The notes below the pieces were generated by a model, which made no database searches, had not been told where the DNA came from, and worked only from the letters and a program-made list of their open reading frames with translations. Made by a program: the position numbers and the translations under genes. A stretch of 54,088 bases of DNA, from assembly GCA_910577085.1 (NCBI GenBank), contig CAJTLE010000005.1, forward strand, positions 1 through 54,088. The letters are read 5' to 3'. This DNA comes from an uncultured Allobaculum sp. (GTDB lineage: Bacteria; Bacillota_I; Bacilli_A; Erysipelotrichales; Erysipelotrichaceae). Positions 44,868 to 53,932 of the stretch are shown piece by piece (within the stretch, counting starts at the first letter, position 1; the number at the start of each line of letters is the position of its first letter).

Positions 44868-45569
44868 ATGATGGAAAACACAAAAGAGAAATATATGAAA
44901 AGTGCCCTTCGTCTTGCTAAGAAGGCGGAGGCAATTGATGAAGTTCCGGTTGGAGCTGTGATTGTTCATGAAGGCAAAATCATTGGTCGAGGTTACAATC
45001 GCCGCCAGACCAGACAAAACTCCCTGGAGCATGCAGAAATGATGGCCATTGCTCAGGCTTGCCGAAAGCTCAAAAGCTGGAGACTGGAAGACTGCGATCT
45101 GTATGTCACCTTGGAACCCTGTCCAATGTGTGCGGGAGCGATCATCCAGTCGCGCGTTGAGAACGTGTATTTTGGAGCGTTCGATGCCAAGGGAGGCGCA
45201 GCTGGATCGGTAACCAATCTGTTTGAACTTCCCCAATGGAATCATCATCCTGCTTTTGAAGGCGGTATTCTGGAACAGGAATGTTCCACTCTGCTCAAGG
45301 AGTTTTTCAAAGAGAAACGTCGTAAGAAAAAGCTGGAAAAGCAGTTACGCAAGCAACAGGAACAGATGGGATGTGCTTGTTGTCAAGGCCAGATTGAAGC
45401 TCTTGCAGAACAATCTGAAATCCAAGAAACGCATCCTGTTCATCACGACATTGAATGCTCCAGTGATCATTGCAATAACAATATGGATCTATCGCTAACT
45501 CAGAATTCCCAGATTGAAGAGGCTTTGGATCCAGATGAAGAGAAGAAACAGAAAGGAGAACTGCTGTAA
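44868..45569 (+). CDS. tadA: tRNA adenosine deaminase TadA with C-terminal extension
   Basis: A 233-residue enzyme; residues 1 to about 155 are the CDA-fold TadA that converts A34 of tRNA-Arg(ACG) to inosine. The zinc site is HAEMMAI and EPCPMC, with the catalytic Glu in HAE. After residue 155 about 75 extra residues follow: a basic helix (KEKRRKKKLEKQLRKQQEQ), then a Cys/His group (CACC, HPVHHD, ECSSDHC) that could bind metal, then an acidic end. The start is not certain: ATG 44868 or 44871, weak ribosome site. The stop overlaps the dnaX ATG (TAATG). Confidence 0.93.
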   Translation: MMENTKEKYMKSALRLAKKAEAIDEVPVGAVIVHEGKIIGRGYNRRQTRQNSLEHAEMMAIAQACRKLKSWRLEDCDLYVTLEPCPMCAGAIIQSRVENVYFGAFDAKGGAAGSVTNLFELPQWNHHPAFEGGILEQECSTLLKEFFKEKRRKKKLEKQLRKQQEQMGCACCQGQIEALAEQSEIQETHPVHHDIECSSDHCNNNMDLSLTQNSQIEEALDPDEEKKQKGELL

Positions 45570-47332
45570 TGGCTTATCAGGCTCTCTATCGAAAATATCG
45601 TCCTGCTTCCTTTGACGATGTTGTTGGACAGAAGCACATTGTCCAGACGCTGAAAAACGCGATTTCCAAAAACCGGATTGCCCATGCCTACTTATTCTGC
45701 GGACCTCGTGGAACTGGTAAAACCTCAATCGCAAAGATCTTTGCCAGAACCCTCAACTGTACGGGTGAAAATCCACCCTGCATGGAATGTGAAAACTGCA
45801 TGCTTTCCTTGTCCGGTACCCATCCAGATATCATCGAAATCGACGCGGCTTCTAATAATGGTGTCGATGAAGTTCGAGCTTTAATCGACCGTGTCGGCTA
45901 TGCACCATTAGAGGGAAAGTACAAAGTCTATATCATTGACGAGGTTCACATGATGACCTCTGGAGCTTTCAATGCTCTGCTCAAGACGATTGAAGAACCG
46001 CCAGCTCATGTCATTTTCATCTTTGCGACGACCGAACCACACAAGGTGCTGCCAACCATTCTTTCCAGATGTCAGCGATATGACTTTTCAAAAGTCAGCC
46101 ACAAAGATATCGAAGATCGTTTAACGTATGTCTGCCAACAGGAATCCGTAAATGCGGATGAAGAAGCTCTGTCATTGATTGCGGAACTGGCCGACGGCGG
46201 TATGCGAGATGCACTCTCCATCCTGGATCAGTGCATTGCCTACGAACAGAACCATTTGACGATTGATGATGTCAGAGAAATCTATGGCGTTGTTCAGCCG
46301 GAAGAGATTGGTGATCTGGTTGAAGATCTTGTTCCTGAAAAGGCCAATAATGCGATGGAGAAACTGACATTGATCGAACGCAAGGGAATGGATATGAAGC
46401 GTTTTACAGCGGACTTGATTTCCCTTTACAAAGATTCCCTGCTCCAGGAGCTGTATTCCCAAACAGACCTGATTTCTGAGAAACGAAAGAAAGTCATTGA
46501 GAAGTCGTTCCTCAGCCAGCCAGTTGAAAAGCGGATTCAGATCCTAAATGATCTGATGAACCTCTACAACAAGCTGGCCTACTCCTCGAATGTGATGGAC
46601 TATATTGAGACGATCTTGTTGAAAAACGCTCTCTGGAAACCGGCTCCAATGTTCCAGCAGCCTGTTCAACAGGCTGTTCAGCCACAATATGAAAGAAGAT
46701 CTCCGGTTCATAGCCCATCTGAACAAAAATCTGACCGCCCGATGCGGCCCCAGAATCCAACTGTAAGTACGGCACCTGCTTCACCAAAACCCGATCTAGC
46801 CAAACAGTTCTGGAATATGAATGTTTCACGTGAAACATCAGAAAAAACAGAAATGTATCAATCGGAATTCAGATTTTCGGAAGATTTCCTTCTGAGTCTG
46901 TTGGTTGGGGCAACGAAGACGGAAAAAAGCAATGATTTAAATCATATGAAGGATGGATCAAAGTATATCCACGATCTGGATTATGCCAAGTTTGCGATGT
47001 CTTTGCGAGGAAGCAAGATTGCTGCAAGTGGCACCAACTACATCCTTCTTGGGGTTGCGAACAATCTGATCAAGGACAATATCAATGGACTTGAACAGTC
47101 CATTGGCTATGAAGCCTTCACTAACAAGTTATTAGGAAAACCAAAGAAGGTCTTTGCGATTACATTGGATGAAGTCACTTCACTGTTCGCAGCATTTAAG
47201 AAAAGAGCAGCTGAAAAGACACTTCCAGATCCAGCAATGATTGAAGTTCTTCTTCCAGCAGCTGAACAGGAAGTCCCGGTTGAAGAACAATTGAAGAAAC
47301 GTTTTACAGATCTGAAGATTGAAGAAGACTGA
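45569..47332 (+). CDS. dnaX: DNA polymerase III gamma/tau subunit
   Basis: A 587-residue clamp-loader ATPase. Walker A is GPRGTGKTSIAK (about residue 45), zinc cysteines lie in CTGENPPCMECENC, and Walker B leads to IIDEVHMM. A proline/glutamine-rich linker (about 370-415) precedes the C-terminal domain. It loads the DnaN clamp. A consensus parS is embedded in the linker and encodes the NVSRET residues. No obvious poly-A slip site for a gamma product was seen. The usual ybaB gene does not follow. Confidence 0.96.
   Translation: MAYQALYRKYRPASFDDVVGQKHIVQTLKNAISKNRIAHAYLFCGPRGTGKTSIAKIFARTLNCTGENPPCMECENCMLSLSGTHPDIIEIDAASNNGVDEVRALIDRVGYAPLEGKYKVYIIDEVHMMTSGAFNALLKTIEEPPAHVIFIFATTEPHKVLPTILSRCQRYDFSKVSHKDIEDRLTYVCQQESVNADEEALSLIAELADGGMRDALSILDQCIAYEQNHLTIDDVREIYGVVQPEEIGDLVEDLVPEKANNAMEKLTLIERKGMDMKRFTADLISLYKDSLLQELYSQTDLISEKRKKVIEKSFLSQPVEKRIQILNDLMNLYNKLAYSSNVMDYIETILLKNALWKPAPMFQQPVQQAVQPQYERRSPVHSPSEQKSDRPMRPQNPTVSTAPASPKPDLAKQFWNMNVSRETSEKTEMYQSEFRFSEDFLLSLLVGATKTEKSNDLNHMKDGSKYIHDLDYAKFAMSLRGSKIAASGTNYILLGVANNLIKDNINGLEQSIGYEAFTNKLLGKPKKVFAITLDEVTSLFAAFKKRAAEKTLPDPAMIEVLLPAAEQEVPVEEQLKKRFTDLKIEED
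46822..46837. promoter_or_regulatory. Consensus parS site inside dnaX
   Basis: TGTTTCACGTGAAACA matches all 16 positions of the bacterial parS consensus, the loading site of ParB (Spo0J). It is within the dnaX coding sequence, about 20 kb from dnaA. parA/parB are not in this window. Confidence 0.95.
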
Positions 47333-47527
47333 GAAAACAGAAATCGGACTGAAATCTGAATAGCTCTTACTCCCCTTCCCTGCTCTTCAAATCTGTATGA
47401 AATGAATGTCGGAACAGGAAAAAAGTGCTCAGAATCAACCCTGTTCGAATTCAGATTTCTGGATTCAGAAATCATTCAGAAAAACAAAATCGGATTAGGA
47501 AGATGAACTAGAGAAAGAAGGTTGAAT

Positions 47528-48121
47528 ATGTACCCACCTACATTTGAAAATCTGATCCTGGAACTCCATAAACTTCCAGGTGTCGGTATGAAAAGTGCTG
47601 AACGCATGGCATTTTCATTACTTGGATGGTCAGATGACCAGCAAAAGCAGTTTGCCAAGGCTGTATCGGATATCCGGCATTTAAAGCAGTGTAAAATCTG
47701 CGGTAACTTATCAGAAAATGAGATCTGCGACATTTGTGCTGATACTGACCGTGATCATAGTCAGATCTGCGTTGTTCAGTCCGAAAAAGACTTATATGCG
47801 ATCGAAAATCTCCAGGAATATAAAGGTGTTTATCATGTTTTACATGGAGCCATCAATATTCAGAAAGGGGTTCTCCCTGATCAGCTGAATATCCCGTCTT
47901 TAGAAAATCGGATTACTCCTGAAATCAAAGAGGTGATTTTAGCCCTGGATCCGACAATGGAAGGTGAAACAACGGCCATGTATCTAACCAGATTGCTGGA
48001 AAATCAGGTATTAATCACAAAACTTGCATATGGAATCCCATTTGGCGGTAAATTGGACTATACTGACTCAAGAACTTTATCTAAAGCTTTTGCCAGCCGT
48101 CAGAAAGAAAAATATGAGTAA
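47528..48121 (+). CDS. recR: Recombination protein RecR
   Basis: A 197-residue RecFOR pathway protein: N-terminal HhH (LPGVGMKSAERMA), a four-cysteine zinc finger (CKICGNLSENEICDIC), a TOPRIM domain (VVQSEKDLYAIE) and the C-terminal Walker-B-like stretch. It forms a clamp with RecO for RecA loading. ATG 47528 follows GAAGG. A 195-bp gap separates it from dnaX, where ybaB would normally be found. Confidence 0.96.
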   Translation: MYPPTFENLILELHKLPGVGMKSAERMAFSLLGWSDDQQKQFAKAVSDIRHLKQCKICGNLSENEICDICADTDRDHSQICVVQSEKDLYAIENLQEYKGVYHVLHGAINIQKGVLPDQLNIPSLENRITPEIKEVILALDPTMEGETTAMYLTRLLENQVLITKLAYGIPFGGKLDYTDSRTLSKAFASRQKEKYE

Positions 48122-48150
48122 TCATACGAGCTGCACAATATAAAAAGGCA

Positions 48151-48184
48151 AATCCGATGATCAAAAGTCATCGGATTTTTTATA
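48151..48184 (+). terminator. Terminator of recR
   Basis: AATCCGATGA and its complement enclose a 7-base loop and run into TTTTT, 30 bp after the stop. Confidence 0.88.
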
Positions 48185-49404
48185 TTTCCGTCTGATTTCT
48201 GAAAAATGGTTACTTCAATCCGATCTGAAGGGATCAAAACCTGAGTAATCACATGAGTCAGAGATTCATCATTATTTACTTTGCATTCTGACTTCTGATA
48301 TTCAGAAATCCATACCATTCAGAGAGAATGAATCAGAAATATCGACAGTTTCACAAAAACAATGAACCGGATTTCCGTTTATAAAATCACACTTAAATTC
48401 CTATCAATATTTAATGTCTGAAAAAGAAGAATATAACAGGTATCCATATTGATTCTTGAAAAAACCGGCCTCTTCGCCCTTAAAAATCGATTGTTCCGAT
48501 CCTGGTATGGCCATTCAGATAAAAATCCGAAGGAAATTCAGGTTAGATGTGATCAAAATCTGATTTTATCTGATCAGAGATAAGAGAATAGGATCAAATA
48601 GGAAATGAATAGGAATAGATCAGGTTATGGCATCTTCTATTCAGGTATTCTGCAGGTGAAAAGGTGAATAAGTCAGATCCGATTTAAAACCAGGCCATCG
48701 CCCCCAAATTGGGAATAGGATTCGTTTAATCATTAATTTTTAGTTCAAAATCTGAAAAAATGAATTTCATCCTCCTTGATTTCAGAAAATCAGAAATGAT
48801 TTCTTCCTATCTGATTCAGTATTCATATCTGGTTCCGGCTAAACCTGACCAATCACGTGAGTGGGGTAAATTTTAGTAAAACTGCTATAATTCAGAATCA
48901 AGTTGAGAGCTAAAATTAAAATATCTCACAAACCAAAATGGATAAACCAGACTAAACGGTTTTGAACGGATCAGAGTCACATAAGAACAAAATAGGATTA
49001 ATCAGATTTTTTAGTCCCATTGAATTTGATTTGGCTGGGCGAATTAAAGAAAAGAAAATCTTCAAAAAATATGCGATCAGATTGAAGAATGTGAAATTCC
49101 GAAATAGACTGATTCTATAAATTGGACTAAATCTGGAATGAATGGTCATGACTGTAGATGACAGGGTTTTCCTCAAAGTTTAATTCCTGTCGTCAAACTT
49201 TAATTGTGAGCAATCACGCGATATTCATATTGATTTTTCACAAACAATCAAATAGAAGCAACGATGGAATTATCGGTTTTCAAAAAAATGATTAAAGAAA
49301 TTGAAGAGTCGGATTTGATTTCTGGAAAGTTGCTCCTTAAAATGGTATGGCATATGAAAATCATGAATCATTCATAATTTCTAATAGGCGGGATTATTGA
49401 CCTG
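48185..49404. other. 1.2-kb gene-free region with three dispersed palindromes
   Basis: No convincing gene. It holds CCTGA-GTAA-TCACA (48240-48253), CCTGA-CCAA-TCACG (48844-48857) and TGTGA-GCAA-TCACG (49205-49218), the densest group of the dispersed motif, directly upstream of the HTH/coiled-coil gene. Confidence 0.6.
49264..49377 (+). CDS. Possible 37-residue small protein
   Basis: ATG to TAA frame reading MELSVFKKMIKEIEESDL and ending MKIMNHS, amphipathic in character. The ribosome site is weak and there is no homologue I know. It ends just before the promoter of the next gene. It may be chance. Confidence 0.2.
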   Translation: MELSVFKKMIKEIEESDLISGKLLLKMVWHMKIMNHS

Positions 49405-49413
49405 TGATATAAT
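49405..49413 (+). promoter_or_regulatory. Extended -10 promoter of the HTH/coiled-coil gene
   Basis: TGA-TATAAT, a TGn extended -10 with a perfect -10 box, 40 bp before the start codon. No clear -35. Confidence 0.7.
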
Positions 49414-49452
49414 CTCGACTGAATCTGAATTTCCGAAGGAAGGGTGATAGAT

Positions 49453-50127
49453 TTGGCTGAACAGAATTCTCCCATTGATGTCTATTATGATATGGACATT
49501 GCACAGATCTGCCAACATTTCAACAAATCAAGAAATACAGTTGATAAAGCAGTCGCAAAGCTGGTCAAGAATTACCCGGATCGGGGCTGGAAATACAAGA
49601 ACCCAGAAACCAAACGAATCACTATTCGTGCTGAGGGGGTTGAGAAGCTTTCTACATACTTCAGAAAGGAAAAGCAGGAGATTTCAACCGTTGAAACCGA
49701 ACTGCGAATGGAAATTGAAAAACTGAACGCGATTCTTCAGGAAAAAGACAAGACAATCGCCAACCTGGAAGTCCTTTATAATGAACGTCTGAAGCTGGAG
49801 CTGGATAAATCCACTCAAACCTTCCTGCTGGAACAGAAATCGAAAGATGAAAAGATCACTGAGCTGGATACGAAGGTAGCAGAACAGACAACCAGAATTG
49901 ATGAACAGGACACCAAAATCACTGAACAATCCGATCAAATCCTCAAACAGACCGAAGAAATCAGTTCTCTGAAAACTGAAAATCAGATGCTGCAAGACGA
50001 AAAGAAGATTTCCGATGAAAAGCAGACTGATCTGGAATCCCAACTTTCTGAATATAGAAAAAAAGAAGAAGAATACAACTCAAAATCCTTCTTCTATCGT
50101 TTAACTCATAAATTTTCTTTATCCTGA
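49453..50127 (+). CDS. HTH/coiled-coil DNA-binding protein, RacA/plasmid-Par-like
   Basis: A 224-residue protein in three parts. Residues about 10-65 form a winged-HTH-like domain (DMDIAQICQHFNKSRNTVDK, then RITIRAEGVEKL). Residues about 75-210 are one long charged coiled coil with a near-heptad EQ/T pattern (AEQTTRIDEQDTKITEQSDQ). The end, SKSFFYRLTHKFSLS, is a short amphipathic segment. This layout matches RacA, pSK1 Par and DUF536-type plasmid proteins that tie DNA to poles or membrane. The role here is inferred. TTG 49453 lies 9 bp after GAAGGAAGGG; GTG 49444 is an alternative. Confidence 0.65.
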   Translation: MAEQNSPIDVYYDMDIAQICQHFNKSRNTVDKAVAKLVKNYPDRGWKYKNPETKRITIRAEGVEKLSTYFRKEKQEISTVETELRMEIEKLNAILQEKDKTIANLEVLYNERLKLELDKSTQTFLLEQKSKDEKITELDTKVAEQTTRIDEQDTKITEQSDQILKQTEEISSLKTENQMLQDEKKISDEKQTDLESQLSEYRKKEEEYNSKSFFYRLTHKFSLS

Positions 50128-50690
50128 TCCATAACTGCCCGGGCTAATTTGCTTGGGCAGTTTTTTTCGTATACAACACCAGACGGTGCAAGCAGTTCAT
50201 TGAACTTTCTGATTCCATCGTGTTCGTGATGATATTCATATTCCGCTTCATAATCACTGTGGTGAGCAAATTCTGTATAATCCAGGCATAATTCGGCCTG
50301 CGGCATTTCATAGATCTTACGAACTGTTCTCGTTTTGAGTGTTGGATGGAAATCTGACAGGGGAGCAAGATGATCCAGTTTGTCTTCCAGCCACTCTTTG
50401 ACCTCAGGTTCAAGCTGATCTAGGGTTGGCGCATTCACAATGCGTTCATATTCGTATTTTGTAATCGCATCCAGCGGCTTTTTTAAAGTCAGGATATATT
50501 CACTCGTTCCATCGGATTTTGGAATCTGACGGATACGAAGCCCCATTCGACGTGCCTGTAAATCTTTGGCAGCATTGTCGTAGTAGGTATTGATCTGCTC
50601 ACGACAGATCGAAAAAGGATATAGGCTTTCCAGCTTGTCATATTGCTCTTTGGTAATCAGTGTCTTCAGTTCTCGTTCCTGATCGTTCAT
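50106..50690 (-). CDS. CYTH-domain protein (YjbK-like)
   Basis: A 194-residue protein with the CYTH fold: the N-terminal ERELKTLIT (ExExK type), R-x-R in GLRIRQIP, K in LTLKKPLD, and acidic pairs late (EYEYHHE). Family members hydrolyse triphosphates such as thiamine triphosphate or inorganic tripolyphosphate. In Bacillus yjbK lies near an NAD kinase gene (ppnK); here the NAD kinase lies next door on the other strand. Its 3' end overlaps the convergent HTH/coiled-coil gene by 22 bp. Confidence 0.85.
   Translation of the reverse strand: MNDQERELKTLITKEQYDKLESLYPFSICREQINTYYDNAAKDLQARRMGLRIRQIPKSDGTSEYILTLKKPLDAITKYEYERIVNAPTLDQLEPEVKEWLEDKLDHLAPLSDFHPTLKTRTVRKIYEMPQAELCLDYTEFAHHSDYEAEYEYHHEHDGIRKFNELLAPSGVVYEKNCPSKLARAVMDQDKENL
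50133..50167 (+). terminator. Terminator of the HTH/coiled-coil gene, inside the CYTH gene
   Basis: AACTGCCC/GGGCAGTT stem followed by seven T. It lies within the 3' coding end of the convergent CYTH gene. Confidence 0.82.
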
Positions 50691-51008
50691 GTCTCATACC
50701 AAGCACAGAAGCAAAGCAGCCGTCTGTTCAAAACTCATTGAACAATGTGGCAGACATTTCTTATCTGACTTGGTTAAACCTCCTTTCACATTCAATCTTT
50801 AACCATTCCATTCGAAGTTGGATTGGTCTTTTTGTCTGTTTTCTTTACAAAAAAATGTAATCGATATCTAATGATTGATCGACTTTATTGCATAAGATGC
50901 TCTCTGATTGTGTTACAGAGAATCACTTCTTTCATCATGATACAATGACGCCGGACAAAGGGCGTATTGACGTCTTATTTATCAGAAATGGAAGGGGAGA
51001 AAAAAGAC
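50691..51008. promoter_or_regulatory. Divergent spacer CYTH / NAD kinase
   Basis: A 318-bp spacer. TGA-TACAAT at about 50938-50946 is a likely extended -10 for the NAD kinase gene. A minus-strand AGGAGG stands near 50780, well before the CYTH start. Nothing else was recognised. Confidence 0.4.
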
Positions 51009-51785
51009 ATGCGTTATACAATCTATACTCGCGATGATGATTTCTCCAGAGAACTTGCCTCAAAGTTTAATGAAGTCTTGACCGATGAATTTCATGACAC
51101 CCGCGATGACGACTCACCACAGATCGTTTTATGTATTGGGGGAGATGGAACAATCCTGCGTGCAATCCATCAATATGAATCTCAATTGGATAAACTATGT
51201 TTCGTCGGTATTCATACCGGGACTCTGGGGTTCTTTACTGACTATACCAAAGAGGATTTTCGAGAATTCCTGCATGATCTTCACCACAATAAACCTGTGA
51301 TTCAGTCCTATCCTTTAATTGAAGCAATTGTGGATGATGAACAGACGTATCGGGCGTTGAATGAAATTCGTCTGGGATCTTTCACAACTACGGTTTATTA
51401 CGATATTTCGATCGATGGTGAATATTTCGAAACGGTCTGCAGCGCCGGGATTTGTGTCTCGACCCAGGCTGGAAGTACTGCCGCAAACCGCGCAGTTGGC
51501 GGGGCTGTGGTGGATGATGGCCTGAATATTTTGGAACTCACTCAGATCATGCCGGTTTCTCATATTAATCAACATTCAATGACTTCCCCCTATATCCTCA
51601 AACAGGAACGAGTCATTGAGATCACTGGCGAGTCTCTGGACCATTCATTATTGTGTTACGACCACAAGGAAACAAAACGGCTCAAACAGGCAAAAAAAGT
51701 TGTTATTAAACTTTCTGATCAGAAAGTTCTGTTTGCCCGTTTCCGTCCGTATTCATATCTCGAAAGACTGAAGAATCTTTTCTAA
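51009..51785 (+). CDS. nadK: NAD kinase
   Basis: A 258-residue ATP-NAD kinase that makes NADP. The GGDG motif is CIGGDGTILRA (about residue 42); the NE/D region is YRALNEIRLGS and the glycine-rich loop is STQAGSTAANRAVGG. Length is typical for Firmicutes NadK. ATG 51009 is chosen with GAAGGGGAG upstream; the longer frame from 50967 has no site. Confidence 0.95.
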   Translation: MRYTIYTRDDDFSRELASKFNEVLTDEFHDTRDDDSPQIVLCIGGDGTILRAIHQYESQLDKLCFVGIHTGTLGFFTDYTKEDFREFLHDLHHNKPVIQSYPLIEAIVDDEQTYRALNEIRLGSFTTTVYYDISIDGEYFETVCSAGICVSTQAGSTAANRAVGGAVVDDGLNILELTQIMPVSHINQHSMTSPYILKQERVIEITGESLDHSLLCYDHKETKRLKQAKKVVIKLSDQKVLFARFRPYSYLERLKNLF

Positions 51786-51812
51786 TCAAAAGATCCTTCA
51801 GTCTTTTTGTTT
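51763..51812 (+). terminator. Terminator overlapping the NAD kinase stop
   Basis: AAAGACTGAAG pairs with CTTCAGTCTTT and an inner ATCTTTT/AAAAGAT extends the stem, then TTTTT. The left arm is the last coding stretch of the gene. Confidence 0.85.
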
Positions 51813-51858
51813 TCATCTTTTATCTGTTCGAATTCATCGAGTGATAGGGAAAATAAAA

Positions 51859-51908
51859 ATCCGGATCTAAATCTGAATTCTTATGAATGCTCAGATTTAG
51901 ATCCGGAT
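51859..51908 (-). terminator. Terminator of the SEDS gene, 18-bp perfect stem
   Basis: ATCCGGATCTAAATCTGA and its exact complement surround a 14-base loop. On the minus strand it is followed by TTTTTATTTT. Confidence 0.82.
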
Positions 51909-51986
51909 GAACAGGTAAATACAGCTGAAAACAATAGATTGGAGATAATAAACAGTCGCTTCGTCTGAAATTCAGAAATCTGAAAT

Positions 51987-53246
51987 TCAGATATTTTTGG
52001 TCTGGAACCAGGAAGAGACCTTGTTGATCATCTTTTTTGGACGAATCCGAATGCGGACAATCCGGCTGGAGAGCGGGGACATATTCATGATCAGTCCAAA
52101 CAGAAAGAAGTATGACAGTGTAGAAGATCCACCATAGGAAATCAACGGCAGGGTAATTCCGGTGATTGGAATCAGACCAACGATCATTCCCAGATTCTGA
52201 ATCTGCTGGTAGAGAAGCATCGCAATGGTTCCGATGATGATCAAGCGATTGGCGGTATTGCGGGAGTTATAGGCCATTTTGCACAGATATAAATCCAGCC
52301 ACATACAGATGGCCAGAATAAATGTCGTTCCAAGAAGACCAAAGCACTGACCGAATGCAGCAAAGATGAAGTCAGTATGGGCTTCAGGAATCGCAATGAT
52401 ATTGGCCTGCAGACCATGACCAGTCAGACCGGCTGATCCAAGCGAGAGCAGGGCGGTATAGAGCTGGTTGGAGGATCCAAGGATGTTATGTTCCGGATAG
52501 AGCCAGGCATCAATTCGACGCAGCTGATAATCCGAAACGATCGACGACAATAAATCATGCTGGTAGAAATACAGATAGAAGAATCCACCAAGCATCAAAG
52601 CAATCAGCCCCAGGATGACCCAGATATAAACCGGGCGGACACCTGAGCATAAAACCAGAACAATCAGGGTGAAGCCGATGATGATGAAAAGACCAGTATC
52701 TGGTTCGAGCAGAATCAGAACCATTGGCGGAACGGCCCACTTGGCAATTTCCCAGAACATCTGCAAATCATTTTTGAAGGATGGATGTGGATGCTTTTTC
52801 TGGAAGTCGGAAATGATCAGACTCGTTTTCAGAATCAATACGACTTTCATGAACTCACTGGCCTGGAAAGACCCGATACCGGGAATTTGCAGCCAGGAGT
52901 AAGCACCATTGACCGGAGAAGCAAATGGCAGATGATGGCCCGTAAAACGGTACAGGAGCTTGGAAGCCAGCAGATAGAGCAGAACGTACATCAAATACTT
53001 GTAGACATCCGGGAGGTAGCGATAGAGTGCTTTATTCTGAAAACGCGAGATGAGAATCAATGTCGCAAATCCGATGGCGTACCACATGATCTGTCTGCGA
53101 AGATACGAAGATCCAGATCCATTGCGGATCAGGTTAAACGAGTTGTAGATCGCAAAACAACTGGTCAGAAACAGGACGATGAGAATCAGAATAAATCCGA
53201 AGTCACATCGAATTGTTTTGCGGCCAATCTGAAGCGTCTGTTTCAT
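51987..53246 (-). CDS. SEDS-family glycosyltransferase (RodA/FtsW-type)
   Basis: A 419-residue polytopic membrane protein with about ten helices. SEDS proteins polymerise lipid II into peptidoglycan. Signatures: LQIPGIGSFQASEFMK near residue 118, LLEPDTG with the catalytic Asp, and PLISYGGSSTL near the end. The short loops and C-terminal basic tail favour RodA over FtsW, but no penicillin-binding partner gene is adjacent, so I leave the symbol blank. ATG 53246 has AAAGGAGG 10 bp before it. Confidence 0.9.
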   Translation of the reverse strand: MKQTLQIGRKTIRCDFGFILILIVLFLTSCFAIYNSFNLIRNGSGSSYLRRQIMWYAIGFATLILISRFQNKALYRYLPDVYKYLMYVLLYLLASKLLYRFTGHHLPFASPVNGAYSWLQIPGIGSFQASEFMKVVLILKTSLIISDFQKKHPHPSFKNDLQMFWEIAKWAVPPMVLILLEPDTGLFIIIGFTLIVLVLCSGVRPVYIWVILGLIALMLGGFFYLYFYQHDLLSSIVSDYQLRRIDAWLYPEHNILGSSNQLYTALLSLGSAGLTGHGLQANIIAIPEAHTDFIFAAFGQCFGLLGTTFILAICMWLDLYLCKMAYNSRNTANRLIIIGTIAMLLYQQIQNLGMIVGLIPITGITLPLISYGGSSTLSYFFLFGLIMNMSPLSSRIVRIRIRPKKMINKVSSWFQTKNI

Positions 53247-53932
53247 GGCTGTCAGGCCTCCTTTCAAATCGCAATTGTTTTTCAGTTTCAAATTTCGTAT
53301 TCAATCGAGCTGTCAGTGGATCAGGCAAGATCCATTGAGCAGGGAATTCAAGGCAATGTATTGGAATAGCTTTTTCAAGTCAGACAAGATCAGAATTCAA
53401 AGTGTCTGTTGGTCGTTTCCTGGATTGAATTTTAAAGTCCATTCTGAAAAGAACATAGGCACAAATCAGAAAGATTTCAATTTCAACTGCATGATCCATC
53501 AAAATCAGATCAGAAAGACGCTTTCAATCCGATCGAATAGTGTATAGGAAAATCATGGTCTGGATTTGGAATTTGCGTCTCATTTCATGTTTTCCTTTTG
53601 ATTTCTTTCCAATCCATTCATCATGCAAAAGGGATTCTTTCTCGTTTACAGCTGTCAGAAGATACAGATCTCTGTCCAATCCACTTCCAGATCCGGTCCA
53701 AGCATGGCAATCCAATCATGATCAATCCAATCATGATCAATCTGGACGGATCCATAACTGGTTAATATCCGATTGATCGAATAAGAATCCTCATCAATCT
53801 GAAAATCAGATTTTCGGGATCATTTAGACTCTGACCAGACCACATAACAATCGATCTTAGAAAAAGATTGGATGGTCCTGGCAGCATGCATTCAGACTTG
53901 AAAAAGAGCAGGATTTATTCGAGTCACTCACT
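53247..53932. other. Gene-free spacer with a short tandem repeat
   Basis: No gene recognised. At 53708-53742 a 15-bp unit CAATCCAATCATGAT occurs twice in tandem, plus a partial third. Confidence 0.5.
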
